Assembly: GCF_003385955.1 (NCBI RefSeq)
Contig: NZ_QRDW01000003.1
Location: 62,001-126,000 of the forward strand
Direction: 5' to 3'
DNA: 64,000 bases
Source: Aestuariispira insulae
Lineage (GTDB): Bacteria > Pseudomonadota > Alphaproteobacteria > UBA8366 > Aestuariispiraceae
The translations under genes were made by a program, and so were the position numbers. Positions 1 to 9,443 of the stretch are shown in pieces. Numbering within the stretch: position 1 is the first letter of the stretch; the number at the start of each line of letters is the position of its first letter. The notes beneath the pieces are model-generated. The model was given only the letters and a program-made list of their open reading frames with translations, searched no databases and was not told the origin of the DNA.

Positions 1-1414
1 GCATGCCCAGTGCCTTGTCGAGATTGATATTCTGATCAACCCAGCTATAGCCGAGATAATTCAACACATCCGGCTGATCGGGGCTGAGTTTGAGCGCATG
101 CAGGAAATCCTGTTCCGCATCATTCCAGCGATCCAGGCTGGAGAGGGCGATACCGCGCCGATGGTAATAGTTCCAATGGCCGGGCTGATCGGTCTTCAAC
201 CGGTCCACCAGGCGATCCAAAGCCGAAAGCATCAAATCATATTTCGCTTCGGAATGGTGGATCCGGCTCAGCGCATCCAGCGGCCCCAATTGTCCGGGGC
301 GTTCCAAAGCCATCTCTTCCAGATCATCAATCGCATCGATTTTTTCGCCCATATTAAAACGGCTGAGCGCGGTTTGGATCCGGGACTGCCATTGCCGGTA
401 ATCCGTTTCCGGAACCCGTTCATACATGGCGATGGCCTGGGCATAATGGCCGCTATTGTCGAGCAACTGGCCAACGGTGAGTATGCCATTGACCTGCGTC
501 GGATCCAAGCTTACCGCAAGCCGGGCCAGATCCATCTTCACGGCCCAGTCATTATGGCCCTGCGCGATCAACAAAGTGCCTTCGGCCACTGCCTGCAACG
601 GGGTTTCCGTCAGCGGCTCCAGGTTTTTGTCCCGCATCAGGCGGGCCATGTCATCTTCCAGTTCCACCGCATTCGGATTACGCGCCAGCATATCACTTAA
701 AAGGCTGCGTGCCTCGTCAAAGCGATCCTGGCGCAGATAGGTTCGGACCAAGGCACGCTGGGTACCGGAATAGAGGGTCATGGGGTCGGTGGCCCCGCCC
801 AAATAGGCTTTTTCCGCGGCAGCCCAATCGCCGTAATATTCGTGGAGCTTGCCTTCCATGATATCGGCAATCGGCTTTGCGACAGAACGAAGACGGCTCA
901 ACGCCTCAAAGGATTCTTCGCGTTTATCCTGCACCGCCATCAGCCAAGCATTGGCCATCGGCAGGATCACATGGCTCAACGGATCCCGCTGGGCTTTGGT
1001 CAAAAGCTGGTCGGCTAGCGCATATTCGCCTTCCTTCAGCGCTTCCAACCCCAAAAACAAGGGTGCAAGACCTGTCGTACGGCCAGTCTCCGCCACAAGA
1101 ATAGCCGCCAGTTCACGGGCCCTGTCCAGGTTGCCCGCCCGCCAGTTGCTTTGAAAGGCCAATAGCGAAATTTGCGCGTTATCGGGGCTCTCGCGCAGGG
1201 CAGCATCCAAGTAGACGCTTGCGGTTGCATAATCAGAAGAACGCAACGCATGAAGGCCGGAAAGATAATTGCCATAGGGATTATCAGCCAGCTCCGGCTC
1301 CGCGGAGAGCCCGTTGCCCGAAACGGCCAGGCATCCGCTGAGCAACCCCGCTGTCAGCAGGGATCGCATCAAGGTCCGAAATCGAGGCCTGTTGGAAAAG
1401 ACTGTCACGGGCAT
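1..1414 (-). CDS. TPR-repeat lipoprotein, C-terminus cut by window edge
   Basis: The protein is built of tetratricopeptide repeats and is probably a scaffold in the cell envelope; no enzyme domain is visible. The reading frame is open from about 1414 to the left edge, about 470 residues, and ends in a motif typical of Alphaproteobacterial TPR lipoproteins (LNYLGYSWVD). The N-terminus has a positive n-region, a hydrophobic stretch and a lipobox-like LLSGC, so export and lipidation are likely. The start at 1414 has AGGA about six bases upstream; an ATG at 1369 is closer to the signal sequence but has a poor ribosome site. It lies 65 bp downstream of rppH on the same strand and may be the last gene of that transcription unit. 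Its specific role is unknown. Confidence 0.8.
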   Translation of the reverse strand, partial: MPVTVFSNRPRFRTLMRSLLTAGLLSGCLAVSGNGLSAEPELADNPYGNYLSGLHALRSSDYATASVYLDAALRESPDNAQISLLAFQSNWRAGNLDRARELAAILVAETGRTTGLAPLFLGLEALKEGEYALADQLLTKAQRDPLSHVILPMANAWLMAVQDKREESFEALSRLRSVAKPIADIMEGKLHEYYGDWAAAEKAYLGGATDPMTLYSGTQRALVRTYLRQDRFDEARSLLSDMLARNPNAVELEDDMARLMRDKNLEPLTETPLQAVAEGTLLIAQGHNDWAVKMDLARLAVSLDPTQVNGILTVGQLLDNSGHYAQAIAMYERVPETDYRQWQSRIQTALSRFNMGEKIDAIDDLEEMALERPGQLGPLDALSRIHHSEAKYDLMLSALDRLVDRLKTDQPGHWNYYHRRGIALSSLDRWNDAEQDFLHALKLSPDQPDVLNYLGYSWVDQNINLDKALGM

Positions 1415-1479
1415 CACCATTCCTGATTTTTTTGATCTTGTTTCTACCGGGCGTATCCTGCCAGCCTATCCTCGGCTGT

Positions 1480-1983
1480 TCAACTGCCGCCTTGCCGATC
1501 GATAATTTCACGGATATGCGGGGCAAATTCCCGCACCACCTGGTCGTAGGTATCGCGCTTGAATGGCACAATCTGCCGGCTCAGTTCCATTAAGGGGGTC
1601 CATTGCCATTCGGAGAATTCCGGATGATGGGCATCCAGGCGCACATCGCCATCCTCACCTTCAAACAACAGCAGGAACCATTTTTGGGTCTGGCCCCGAT
1701 ACCGGCCCTTCCAGATCTTGCGGGACAGCTCTCGCGGCAAATCATAGGAAAGCCAGTTTTCGGATTCAGCAAGAATGCGGGCCTTGTCCGTGCCAATCTC
1801 TTCCGCCAGTTCCCGCAAAGCCGCCTCAGCCGGTGTCTCACCCTCATCAATACCGCCCTGCGGCATCTGCCAATGATCACCGGGAGTATCAATCCGGTTG
1901 CCGACGAAAACATCGCCAGCCCGGTTGATCAGCATCAGCCCGACACAGGGCCGATAAGGCCGGTTATCCGTATCCGCACTCAT
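1480..1983 (-). CDS. rppH: RNA pyrophosphohydrolase (Nudix)
   Basis: RppH removes pyrophosphate from the 5' triphosphate end of mRNA and so starts RNase E-dependent decay. The 167-residue protein has the complete Nudix box (GGIDEGE then REL-EEIG, about residues 43-65), the N-terminal YRPCVGLMLIN typical of the RppH/NudH branch, and a Trp-rich C-terminal half (KWFLLLFEG, EFSEWQW). The length is normal for Alphaproteobacterial RppH. It follows the YibQ-like gene by 55 bp on the same strand. Ap4A hydrolysis is the older alternative assignment for the same family. Confidence 0.95.
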   Translation of the reverse strand: MSADTDNRPYRPCVGLMLINRAGDVFVGNRIDTPGDHWQMPQGGIDEGETPAEAALRELAEEIGTDKARILAESENWLSYDLPRELSRKIWKGRYRGQTQKWFLLLFEGEDGDVRLDAHHPEFSEWQWTPLMELSRQIVPFKRDTYDQVVREFAPHIREIIDRQGGS

Positions 1984-2038
1984 CCGTCAGTCCTGCTCCC
2001 TCAAAACAATAATGTCCGCCGCCATGAATCTAATCGCC

Positions 2039-3448
2039 TCAGCTGCCGCCCGCGGTTTTTTCAAGGCCGGACGCCAACACCGCGGACAGGGGGATCAACG
2101 CAATCCCTTTTTCCGCCAGGTCCCGGCTCCAGCTTTCCAACCGATCAATACCATTTGGATGATTGTAGGCAAGTCCAATGGCATAGCCCTGTGTCTTTGC
2201 CCGGGATTCCAAGCGCGCAAGATTGGTCAAAAGCTGACCGGTCCCAGATGGTCCGTCCAGCACGATATCCACGCTCAGTGAAGGCACCTCCATTTCACCG
2301 GACAATTCCGGTACGATGCTGACCACTGCTTCAGATGTCTCGAGATACATCAGGCCGCGTCGCTGCAATTCCGCAAAGACCGGACGCAGGATGTCCTTGC
2401 TGGAATTGAATTTCGAACCGAGGAAATTCACCATCCCGATGTAGCCGGTGGCCCGGCTCATGATCCAATGTAGTTTTTCGACATTTTCCTCACCGTCAAG
2501 CGAAGTCATCAAGGCATAGGGACCTGGATCGCTCATCGGAAAATCATGGGGTTCCATCGGCAGGGTCAACAGCACCTCGTGGCCTGCTCCGCGCGCTTTA
2601 TCAATCCACTCACTGATTTTCCGGGAATAGGGCGCAAAGGCCAGCGTCATGGCCCCCGGTAATTCTATCGCTTTGTCGGTCACCTGATCGGAGAGGCCCA
2701 GATTGGTCACAACAATCGCTATACGTGGCCGTGTTTCCAACGGATTAAAGGGTCTGGAATAAACCCGCCAGGGCAGCCGGCCGTCCACCGCGATCATCGG
2801 CAATGGTCCCACATCGGACTCTTCCACAAGGTTGGGATCCGGATGAGGAATGAGCGCACCGCCATAGGGATCTTCCCCGCTCCCTGTTCCTGGCGGGACT
2901 TCCTGCGGTTGTTCAACAGCTGCGGTGTTTGTGCCATCCCCCGTTTCGGTCCCCGCCCTATTGTCAGTTTCCTCGGCAGGCTTATCCGCATCGGACAGTT
3001 GTTCACCCGATCCAGCCGTATCCTCTGCCATTTGCGGATCCGTCTCTTCCCCATCAGCCTCATTTCGCCCTGGCATCAGGGCAAGCAGGGGGTTTTCCGC
3101 TTCGGCGGGGGCCGATTGATCATCCCCATCGGACGCCTCAACCCGGCGGGTTTCCCGGATGGTTATCGGTTCCAGGGCAATCATCGGCCGCTTGGCCCGC
3201 ATTTCGGCCGCAATTTCATCTTCGTGGGAAGTGAGATAGATGGCCGTACCGGCAACACCGCCCACCAGGATCAGATAGGCAATGCCCACCGACATCCATG
3301 GAAAAATCTTCTGGAACCGGGTTTTTTCCAGGTAATCCAGATCATCTTCATCCGCCGCATCCGCGCCATCCTTCCCTTTAAGGAAGGACAGGTTGACCTT
3401 GGGTATCTTGGCTTTCAGATCCAGCGCAAACCGTTCCCCGTCGGACAT
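2039..3448 (-). CDS. Divergent polysaccharide deacetylase, YibQ/DUF610 family
   Basis: The family has a NodB-like deacetylase fold and sits in the periplasm; its substrate is not settled. The 469-residue protein has a cytoplasmic N-terminal segment of about 50 residues, one membrane helix (about 51-73, PWMSVGIAYLILVGG), a long acidic, Pro- and Thr-rich linker (about 80-195) and a C-terminal deacetylase-like domain (about 225-465) beginning RPRIAIVVTNLGLS. It has GYIGMVNFLGSKF and AYNHPNGIDRLE, typical of the family. It is downstream of ctpA and envC, as in many Alphaproteobacteria, which supports a cell-wall role. The 79 bp gap after ctpA allows co-transcription. Confidence 0.88.
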   Translation of the reverse strand: MSDGERFALDLKAKIPKVNLSFLKGKDGADAADEDDLDYLEKTRFQKIFPWMSVGIAYLILVGGVAGTAIYLTSHEDEIAAEMRAKRPMIALEPITIRETRRVEASDGDDQSAPAEAENPLLALMPGRNEADGEETDPQMAEDTAGSGEQLSDADKPAEETDNRAGTETGDGTNTAAVEQPQEVPPGTGSGEDPYGGALIPHPDPNLVEESDVGPLPMIAVDGRLPWRVYSRPFNPLETRPRIAIVVTNLGLSDQVTDKAIELPGAMTLAFAPYSRKISEWIDKARGAGHEVLLTLPMEPHDFPMSDPGPYALMTSLDGEENVEKLHWIMSRATGYIGMVNFLGSKFNSSKDILRPVFAELQRRGLMYLETSEAVVSIVPELSGEMEVPSLSVDIVLDGPSGTGQLLTNLARLESRAKTQGYAIGLAYNHPNGIDRLESWSRDLAEKGIALIPLSAVLASGLEKTAGGS

Positions 3449-3527
3449 CCGACGACGTTATTCGTTACCGATACGGGATGTGCATGGTTTTCCACGCACA
3501 TCCCCTTGAAGTTTACAGTTTATCTGT

Positions 3528-4817
3528 TCAACGGGTATCCGTCATCCCGCTATAAAGAGAAATGGCCTTGATCAGATCCACCGCCCGGGAAAGCTGATAG
3601 TCAGCCGGTGTGGTTTCACCGGTTTCAGCTTCAGCCTCTTCGGTATTTTCCGCAGGGGCATTTTCACTATCCAGTGCGCCGCGCAGATCTGCTTCGGAAC
3701 GGAAATTGTTATTCAGGACTTCCAGACGCGCCTGCTCAACAACAATATCCGGCTGAATGCCTTTCGCCTGAATGGAGCGACCATTGGGCGTATAATAACG
3801 CTGAGTGGTCAGCTTGATCGCATCGGTACGGTTCAGCGGCAAGATGGTCTGGACCGATCCTTTGCCGAATGTATCGGTGCCAACCAGAATTGCCCGGCGA
3901 TGATCCTGCAACGCACCTGCCACAATTTCAGAGGCACTGGCGGACCCGCCATTAATCAGGATCACCACAGGCAGACCTTTGGCGGAATCGCCTTTGCTGG
4001 CTCGGAAATCCTGGGCATTCTGACGGTCGCGGCCGCGGGTCGAGACAATCAACCCCTGTTCCAGGAACGTATCTGAGACCGAAATGGCCTGATCCAACAG
4101 GCCGCCCGGATTGTTTCGGAGATCCAGCACATAGCCCGCCAAGCCGTTCTCGGTTTCTTCGTTCAGGCGCTTGATCGCCTGGTCTAGGCCGGGCTGGGTC
4201 TGTTCGTTGAAGCGCGAAATCCGGATATAACCGACATTGCCGTCTTCAACCCGATAGCGCACAGAACGGATCTTGATCTTGTCACGGGTGATGGTGACGT
4301 CAAACGGATCAACCCCCTCGCGGGCGATCGTCAGTTTGATATCTTCGCCCACCAGGCCACGCATCCGCTCGACCGCCTGGTCCAGGCTCAACCCCTGCAC
4401 GGATTCACCATCAAGATGCGTGATATAATCGCCCGCCTTGATGCCCGCCCGATAGGCCGGCGTTTCATCAATCGGCGACACCACCTTGACCCAGCCGTTT
4501 TCCATGGTGACTTCGATGCCCAGGCCGCCAAATTCGCCCTTGGTATCGGTCCTGAGATCCTCATATTCCTTCGCGGAGAAATAGCTGGAATGTGGGTCAA
4601 GTGAACTGAGCATGCCCTGAATGGCAGCTTCAATCAGTTCTTTCTCACTGACATCTTCCACATAGTCTTCCCGGACCTTCTCAAAGGCTTTGGAGAAAAG
4701 CTCCAGGGATTTGTATGTTTCTTGATCATCTGCATTGGCAACGGTGAAACCGCTGGCCACACCAACGCCGAACATCACGCCAAAACCCAGGGCCATCGCC
4801 CGCCGATTTATGATCAT
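3528..4817 (-). CDS. ctpA: S41 carboxy-terminal processing protease
   Basis: This is an exported serine protease that trims C-termini of periplasmic proteins; in other bacteria such proteases degrade cell-wall hydrolases. From the ATG at 4817 it has 429 residues: a signal anchor (RRAMALGFGVMFGVGVASGF), a PDZ domain (about 80-170, GGLGIEV to LTIARE), and the S41 core with catalytic Ser in NGGSASASE and the general-base Lys in FGKGSVQ. An ATG further upstream at 4850 is in frame, but 4817 overlaps the envC stop as ATGA, which implies translational coupling. The C-terminal extension is acidic and low in complexity (about 385-410). Co-transcription with the EnvC-like activator fits a joint role in peptidoglycan remodelling. 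Confidence 0.95.
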   Translation of the reverse strand: MIINRRAMALGFGVMFGVGVASGFTVANADDQETYKSLELFSKAFEKVREDYVEDVSEKELIEAAIQGMLSSLDPHSSYFSAKEYEDLRTDTKGEFGGLGIEVTMENGWVKVVSPIDETPAYRAGIKAGDYITHLDGESVQGLSLDQAVERMRGLVGEDIKLTIAREGVDPFDVTITRDKIKIRSVRYRVEDGNVGYIRISRFNEQTQPGLDQAIKRLNEETENGLAGYVLDLRNNPGGLLDQAISVSDTFLEQGLIVSTRGRDRQNAQDFRASKGDSAKGLPVVILINGGSASASEIVAGALQDHRRAILVGTDTFGKGSVQTILPLNRTDAIKLTTQRYYTPNGRSIQAKGIQPDIVVEQARLEVLNNNFRSEADLRGALDSENAPAENTEEAEAETGETTPADYQLSRAVDLIKAISLYSGMTDTR

Positions 4818-6034
4818 CCGTGCACCTTGATATTTCCGGCCGTAAACCAATTGAGCGGATTCACGGGTCGGCCTTCACGCCGCAATTCCACATAAAGCTC
4901 TGGACTTCCGCCGGCGGATGGCGTGCCCATGGCTCCGACGGGCTCCCCCGCGATCAACCATTGGCCTGTCACCACATCAACATGCTCAAATCCAGCTAAT
5001 ACAGTATGATATCCACCAGGATGTTCAATAATCAAAATGAGTCCGTGATCACGAAAAGGCCCGGAAAAGACAATTTGACCATCATGGGGCGCTACAATCT
5101 GGGCCTTTGCCCGGGTTCGCACCGTGACTCCTTTTGCCGTTTGACCATAGCCCAGATCCTGCCCATAACGCTGAACCACCCGACCGACCACCGGTGATTT
5201 GACGGGTCCCTTGCTTGGGAAGGTGCGCACGACATCCGGCCTCACCAGCCGGATATCCTGTTCTGGCTCTGGGTCAGGACCTCCTGCCGCTTCCGGTTTA
5301 GGTTTCGGTCGCGCCTTGTTCAACTTTGAGATCAAATCCTTCAGGGATTTTGCCTTAGAGACCAGATCAGCAATCTTTTTCTGGCTTTTTTCCTGTTTCT
5401 TCTGGGCGCTGTCCGCCAGTTTGGTTTTTTGCGCCAGCAGGGAGGCCATCCGGGCCCGTTCCAAGGCCAGGGTATCTTCCGCCTGCTTCAGCTGGCCCAA
5501 CTTATCGGTAATATCATGTTCAACCGCAGTCAGCGCATCCAGCTCTTCGCGCAGGATATCCGCCCGGTTCCGCAGGGCCGGCACGGCAGCCTGCAACAGC
5601 ATGGCACTTCGGACCGCCTGCTCCGGATCGCCCGGATAGAGGAAAAACACCCGTTCCGGCGAAACCGGCATGCGGCTGAGCGCGCCCAATGTACTGCTCA
5701 GCTGGGCCCGCTGGGCCTTCAGGCCGGATCGTCTTTGCGCCCGTTCATCCCGCAATTCGATCAACTGTAATTCCAATGTCGAGACCAGGGATTCCCGTTC
5801 CTGCATCTGCCGGGCCACCGAAACAGTCTCTTCGCGCAGGCGGCGCACTTCCCGGGCCAATTCACGGGCCTTAGCCTCCAGGGCACGCTGGCGCTTTTTC
5901 TCACTGGCCAGGCGCTCCTGAACCGTGTCGAGTTTTTTAGAGGCATCTTGCGCCGCCAGGGGACCCGCCCACAGCAGCAGTCCGGCCATAAGACCGGCAG
6001 ATAAGACATGAACGACAATGCCTCGCTTATACAA
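4814..6034 (-). CDS. envC: EnvC-like murein hydrolase activator (degenerate LytM)
   Basis: EnvC proteins activate cell-separating amidases rather than cut peptidoglycan themselves. The 406-residue protein has a signal peptide (GLLLWAGPLAAQ), a long coiled coil (about 32-250, rich in Lys, Arg, Glu and Gln) and a C-terminal LytM/M23 domain (about 285-400). The active M23 zinc motifs are missing: the positions of H-x3-D and H-x-H read as GQTAKGVTV and a lone His in LAGFEH, as expected for an activator. A Pro/Lys-rich hinge (RPKPKPEAAGGPDPEPE) links coil and LytM domain. It follows gpmI by 14 bp and overlaps ctpA by four bases, so the three genes are probably one transcript. Confidence 0.9.
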   Translation of the reverse strand: MYKRGIVVHVLSAGLMAGLLLWAGPLAAQDASKKLDTVQERLASEKKRQRALEAKARELAREVRRLREETVSVARQMQERESLVSTLELQLIELRDERAQRRSGLKAQRAQLSSTLGALSRMPVSPERVFFLYPGDPEQAVRSAMLLQAAVPALRNRADILREELDALTAVEHDITDKLGQLKQAEDTLALERARMASLLAQKTKLADSAQKKQEKSQKKIADLVSKAKSLKDLISKLNKARPKPKPEAAGGPDPEPEQDIRLVRPDVVRTFPSKGPVKSPVVGRVVQRYGQDLGYGQTAKGVTVRTRAKAQIVAPHDGQIVFSGPFRDHGLILIIEHPGGYHTVLAGFEHVDVVTGQWLIAGEPVGAMGTPSAGGSPELYVELRREGRPVNPLNWFTAGNIKVHG

Positions 6035-6048
6035 GACCCTGTTGTCTC

Positions 6049-7608
6049 CTATTCCGCCGCCGATTGCTGGGCCTGTGCCACCAGGCTTTCCCCCGTCATC
6101 TCGGCAGGTTTTTCCAACCCCATCAGATCAAGCAAAGTGGGTGCCACATCGGCCAGACGCCCGGATCGAAGAGACATACCCTCCAGGCCGGTTCCCACCA
6201 ACAGCAGCGGCACCGGGTTAAGCGTGTGCGCCGTATGGGCCTGCCCGGTTTCCAGATTGATCATCTGTTCGGCATTGCCATGATCCGCCGTTACCAGCAT
6301 GGCCCCGCCGGCCTTTTCCAAGGCATCCGCCAGGCGGCCAAGACAACCGTCCACCGCTTCAACCGCCTTGATCGCCGCTTCCAGATTACCGGTATGGCCG
6401 ACCATATCCGTATTGGCGAAATTCACCACGATCAGGGCAAAAGCATCACTTTCAATTGCCGCAACCAACTTATCCGTCACTTCGGGCGCGGACATTTCGG
6501 GCTGCAGGTCATAGGTTGCAACCTTGGGCGAGGGCACCAAAATGCGTTCTTCACCGTCAAAGACCGCTTCCTCGCCGCCATTGAAGAAGAATGTCACATG
6601 AGCATATTTTTCCGTTTCGGCGATCCGAAGCTGTTTCAGCCCCTTGGCCGAAACGACCGCGCCAAGGGTGTTTTCCAACTGTTCCGCCGGGAACAGGGTT
6701 TCAAGGAAAGCGTTATGAGCACTGGAATATTCCACCATGCCAAGCGTGGCGGCAAATTCAATGTCAGCTTGCTCAAACCCATCAAACGCCGGATCCAGCA
6801 ACGCGCTTAAAATCTCCCGGGCCCGGTCGGCGCGGAAGTTTGCCATGATCACGCCATCACCCGCCTTCATGCCGTCATATCCGTCCAAAACCACCGGCAG
6901 GACAAATTCATCGTTCTTGCCGTCGGCATAGGATGCTTCCACCGCGGCAACAGGATCACCGGCCGCCAGCCCCTCGGCCTGAACCATTGCCCGGTAGGCC
7001 CCTTCGACCCGGTCCCAGTTCTTGTCCCGATCCATGGCATAATAGCGGCCGCTCAAGGTGGCAATCTCCGCGTTCGGCGCGGCTTCCATGAAGGTATTTA
7101 GATAAGGAATGGCACTTTTCGGTGCGGTGTCACGACCGTCAAGGATGGCATGCACCTTCACCGGAACACCCGCCTCGATCAGCAGATTGGCCAGTTTTGC
7201 CATATGATCCTGATGGGAATGCACCCCGCCCGGAGATAGCAGCCCCAGCAGATGGGCCGCCCCGCCGGTCGCTTTCAATTTGGTGACAAAAGCCGCCATA
7301 TTCGGATTATCCGCGACCACGCCACGCTCAAAGGCATCATCGATGCGGGGCAAATCCTGCAGAACAACGCGTCCGGCCCCCAAATTCATATGACCCACCT
7401 CGGAATTGCCCATCTGCCCCTTGGGCAGGCCGACAAAGGTTTCAGAGGCCTGCAACTGCGCCTTGGGACAATGAGCGGCCAGACGGTCCCAATTAGGGGT
7501 ATTGGCCAGCGCCACCGCATTATTGTGCCTATCCTGTCGGTCACCCCAACCATCCAGAATGCACAGCATAACAGGGCGGGGGGCGGCGGAGATGTTCTTT
7601 TCGGTCAT
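6049..7608 (-). CDS. gpmI: 2,3-bisphosphoglycerate-independent phosphoglycerate mutase
   Basis: GpmI interconverts 3- and 2-phosphoglycerate in glycolysis and gluconeogenesis, using two Mn ions and a phosphoserine intermediate. Key sites are present: the N-terminal metal-binding MLCILDGWG, the catalytic Ser in GQMGNSEVGH, HAILDGRDT, and the metal site VTADHGNAEQM near the C-terminus. From the ATG at 7608 it has 519 residues, close to the usual length of about 510. An in-frame start at 7731 would add 41 residues not found in the family and is less likely. It is the first gene of the gpmI-envC-ctpA run. Confidence 0.96.
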   Translation of the reverse strand: MTEKNISAAPRPVMLCILDGWGDRQDRHNNAVALANTPNWDRLAAHCPKAQLQASETFVGLPKGQMGNSEVGHMNLGAGRVVLQDLPRIDDAFERGVVADNPNMAAFVTKLKATGGAAHLLGLLSPGGVHSHQDHMAKLANLLIEAGVPVKVHAILDGRDTAPKSAIPYLNTFMEAAPNAEIATLSGRYYAMDRDKNWDRVEGAYRAMVQAEGLAAGDPVAAVEASYADGKNDEFVLPVVLDGYDGMKAGDGVIMANFRADRAREILSALLDPAFDGFEQADIEFAATLGMVEYSSAHNAFLETLFPAEQLENTLGAVVSAKGLKQLRIAETEKYAHVTFFFNGGEEAVFDGEERILVPSPKVATYDLQPEMSAPEVTDKLVAAIESDAFALIVVNFANTDMVGHTGNLEAAIKAVEAVDGCLGRLADALEKAGGAMLVTADHGNAEQMINLETGQAHTAHTLNPVPLLLVGTGLEGMSLRSGRLADVAPTLLDLMGLEKPAEMTGESLVAQAQQSAAE

Positions 7609-7899
7609 GACGGCGTCGAACTCTTCTGCAATGAAAGGAAGCAGGCGCTTGATATTATATAACTTTTCCCACCCTTTTCCATGCAGGATACCATCATGGG
7701 ATCGATCCGGCAGGCCAGGGGCGGAATTCACGCCTTATATAGGACAGTATCCCCGCAAAGACCAGAGGATGTCCCCACCCGGACGGGCAGTTTTCTTCAC
7801 TTTTCCGTAGAGCCTGCGCAAACCTCCCGCGGGTAGTCTTGCACCAGCCGAATGCCTGCCTAGAATATGGATCAGTATCTCAATGCCGTCAGGAAAGTC

Positions 7900-8520
7900 A
7901 TGCATCCCACAACCGACCCGCCCAACGCCTATCCGAAACTGGACGAAGCCGTGCGCGCGCACATGAAGCGTGAATTGCTTGCCACCCTGCCGACCGACCG
8001 GGATATCTGGGTTTTCGGCTATGGGTCCCTGATGTGGAACCCGGGTTTCGATCATACGGAAGCCTGCCCTGCCTTCCTGCCCGGTTGGAAAAGATCCTTT
8101 TGCGTTTATTCGCACCGCTATCGCGGCACACCGGAAATCCCCGGGCTGGTCCTCGGCCTGGACCGGGGCGGCGAATGCCACGGCATGGCCTTCCGGGTGA
8201 CACCGGACCAATCCCAAACCGCCATGGACTATCTGTGGGAGCGCGAGATGGTAACCGGCGTTTATGAGCCGATGGAAGTCACCGCCGAGATCAATGGCAA
8301 AAACCAGGTCTGTCACACATTCGTGGTCGATCGCGCCCATCCGCAATATGCCGGCGACCTGCCGCAGGACGAATGCCTGGACTTGATCGCCAAGGCCCAT
8401 GGCAGCGCCGGGCCCAACACAGAATATCTCATGAATACGGTGGCCCGCCTCGACGCCCTGGGGATCGAGGATGATGCCCTGCACAGCCTCGTGCGCCTTC
8501 TTGAGAAAAGCGGAGGGTAG
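7900..8520 (+). CDS. ChaC-like gamma-glutamylcyclotransferase
   Basis: The ChaC family cleaves glutathione to 5-oxoproline and Cys-Gly in the cytosol. The protein has the signature FGYGSLMWNPGF near the N-terminus, which binds the gamma-glutamyl group, and a conserved acidic residue in WEREM as candidate catalytic Glu. ATG 7900 is preceded by AGGA at five bases, so this start (206 residues) is preferred over ATG 7867, which has no ribosome site. The gene ends four bases before the HD-domain gene, and that gene's GGAGGG site lies inside this one, so the two are probably co-translated. Glutathione specificity is inferred from the family only. Confidence 0.88.
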   Translation: MHPTTDPPNAYPKLDEAVRAHMKRELLATLPTDRDIWVFGYGSLMWNPGFDHTEACPAFLPGWKRSFCVYSHRYRGTPEIPGLVLGLDRGGECHGMAFRVTPDQSQTAMDYLWEREMVTGVYEPMEVTAEINGKNQVCHTFVVDRAHPQYAGDLPQDECLDLIAKAHGSAGPNTEYLMNTVARLDALGIEDDALHSLVRLLEKSGG

Positions 8521-8524
8521 AGCC

Positions 8525-9136
8525 ATGATCTTGGGTCCGCGATTTGACCGGGCCCTGGCTCTGGCCCATGACCTGCACCGCGATCAGACCCGCAAAGGCG
8601 GGAACATCCCCTATATCAGCCATCTGCTGGCGGTTTGCGGCCTGGTTCTGGAAGATGGCGGCACCGAGGATGAAGCCATCGCCGCCCTTTTGCATGACGC
8701 GGTCGAGGATCAGGGCGGGCAGGAAACATTGGACCGGATCCGGGATCTTTTCGGGGATCACGTCGCCGGGATCGTTCTGGAATGCACCGACAAGATCGAG
8801 CGCCGCCCGGCAGATGACAGCCCAAAGGGATGGCGTCGGCGCAAAGAAGCCGATCTGGCAAAAATCGCCAGCCTTTCCCAAGGGGCGCTTCGTGTTAAAA
8901 CCGCGGACAGGCTACACAATCTCAGAAGCCTGATTACTGATTATCATATCGATGGCGAAATGTTATGGCGACGGTTTAACGGCGGCCGGGCAGGGACCTT
9001 GTGGTTTAACCGCGCTAGCGCGGAAGCCCTGATGACAACACGTCCTGACAACATCTTATGTCAGGAATTAATAAGGGCCTGTAATAGTCTGGAAAATTTA
9101 TTGAAATTTGATCTGGAAACAGACAGTTCTCAGTGA
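8525..9136 (+). CDS. HD-domain phosphohydrolase-like protein
   Basis: HD-domain enzymes hydrolyse phosphate esters with a His/Asp metal centre; this one resembles the hydrolase half of RelA/SpoT. The 203-residue protein has an N-terminal His (ALAHDLHRDQTRKGGN), the HD pair in ALLHDAVEDQGG (about residues 59-60) and a downstream Asp in VKTADRLHNL, which matches the RelA/SpoT hydrolase pattern. There is no synthetase, TGS or ACT domain, so it is a single-domain, MESH-like protein. GGAGGG seven bases upstream fixes the start. Hydrolysis of (p)ppGpp is possible but not shown. Its last seven bases overlap the convergent small gene. Confidence 0.82.
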   Translation: MILGPRFDRALALAHDLHRDQTRKGGNIPYISHLLAVCGLVLEDGGTEDEAIAALLHDAVEDQGGQETLDRIRDLFGDHVAGIVLECTDKIERRPADDSPKGWRRRKEADLAKIASLSQGALRVKTADRLHNLRSLITDYHIDGEMLWRRFNGGRAGTLWFNRASAEALMTTRPDNILCQELIRACNSLENLLKFDLETDSSQ

Positions 9137-9342
9137 ACCCCATCCATTTTCTGCTGACGGGTTTGTGCGAGTTCCAGCATATCAATGCCTTCGCGTTTTT
9201 CGTTCTGACGCCGCCCGTATTTTTCCCATTCAATCTCTATGGCGGACAAAAGCAACGAGGCAATATCTTCTTTTTTTTGGCTGCAGGCCATCAGATGCGC
9301 CTCAGCAAGAGCATCAATCATCCGGTAATACATGCTGCCCAT
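9130..9342 (-). CDS. Small helical protein of unknown function (about 70 aa)
   Basis: I do not recognise the family. The predicted protein is acidic and helical (MIDALAEAHLMACSQ, LLLSAIEIEWEKYGRR) with no signal or membrane segment. The start is decided by a GGAGG at five bases before the ATG at 9342; an in-frame GTG at 9366 has no such site. The coding-like composition and this ribosome site support a real gene, although it overlaps the end of the convergent HD-domain gene by seven bases. It could be a small regulatory or adaptor protein. Confidence 0.55.
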   Translation of the reverse strand: MGSMYYRMIDALAEAHLMACSQKKEDIASLLLSAIEIEWEKYGRRQNEKREGIDMLELAQTRQQKMDGVH

Positions 9343-9443
9343 TGCGGCCTCCAATACATGTGTCACAAACTCAGGGGCGTCTTCTGCCGCCTGTTATTAG
9401 ATCATCGCCTATTTATATTAAGAAAGGCTGAATAAGCCCTGCA

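Noticed and set aside
5199-5639. 146-codon plus-strand frame opposite envC
   Set aside because: Shadow of the coiled-coil region of envC with Ser/Arg-rich noise.
7735-8526. 263-codon minus-strand frame opposite the ChaC-like gene
   Set aside because: The plus-strand gene has the GYGSLMW motif and a good ribosome site; the opposite frame has neither.
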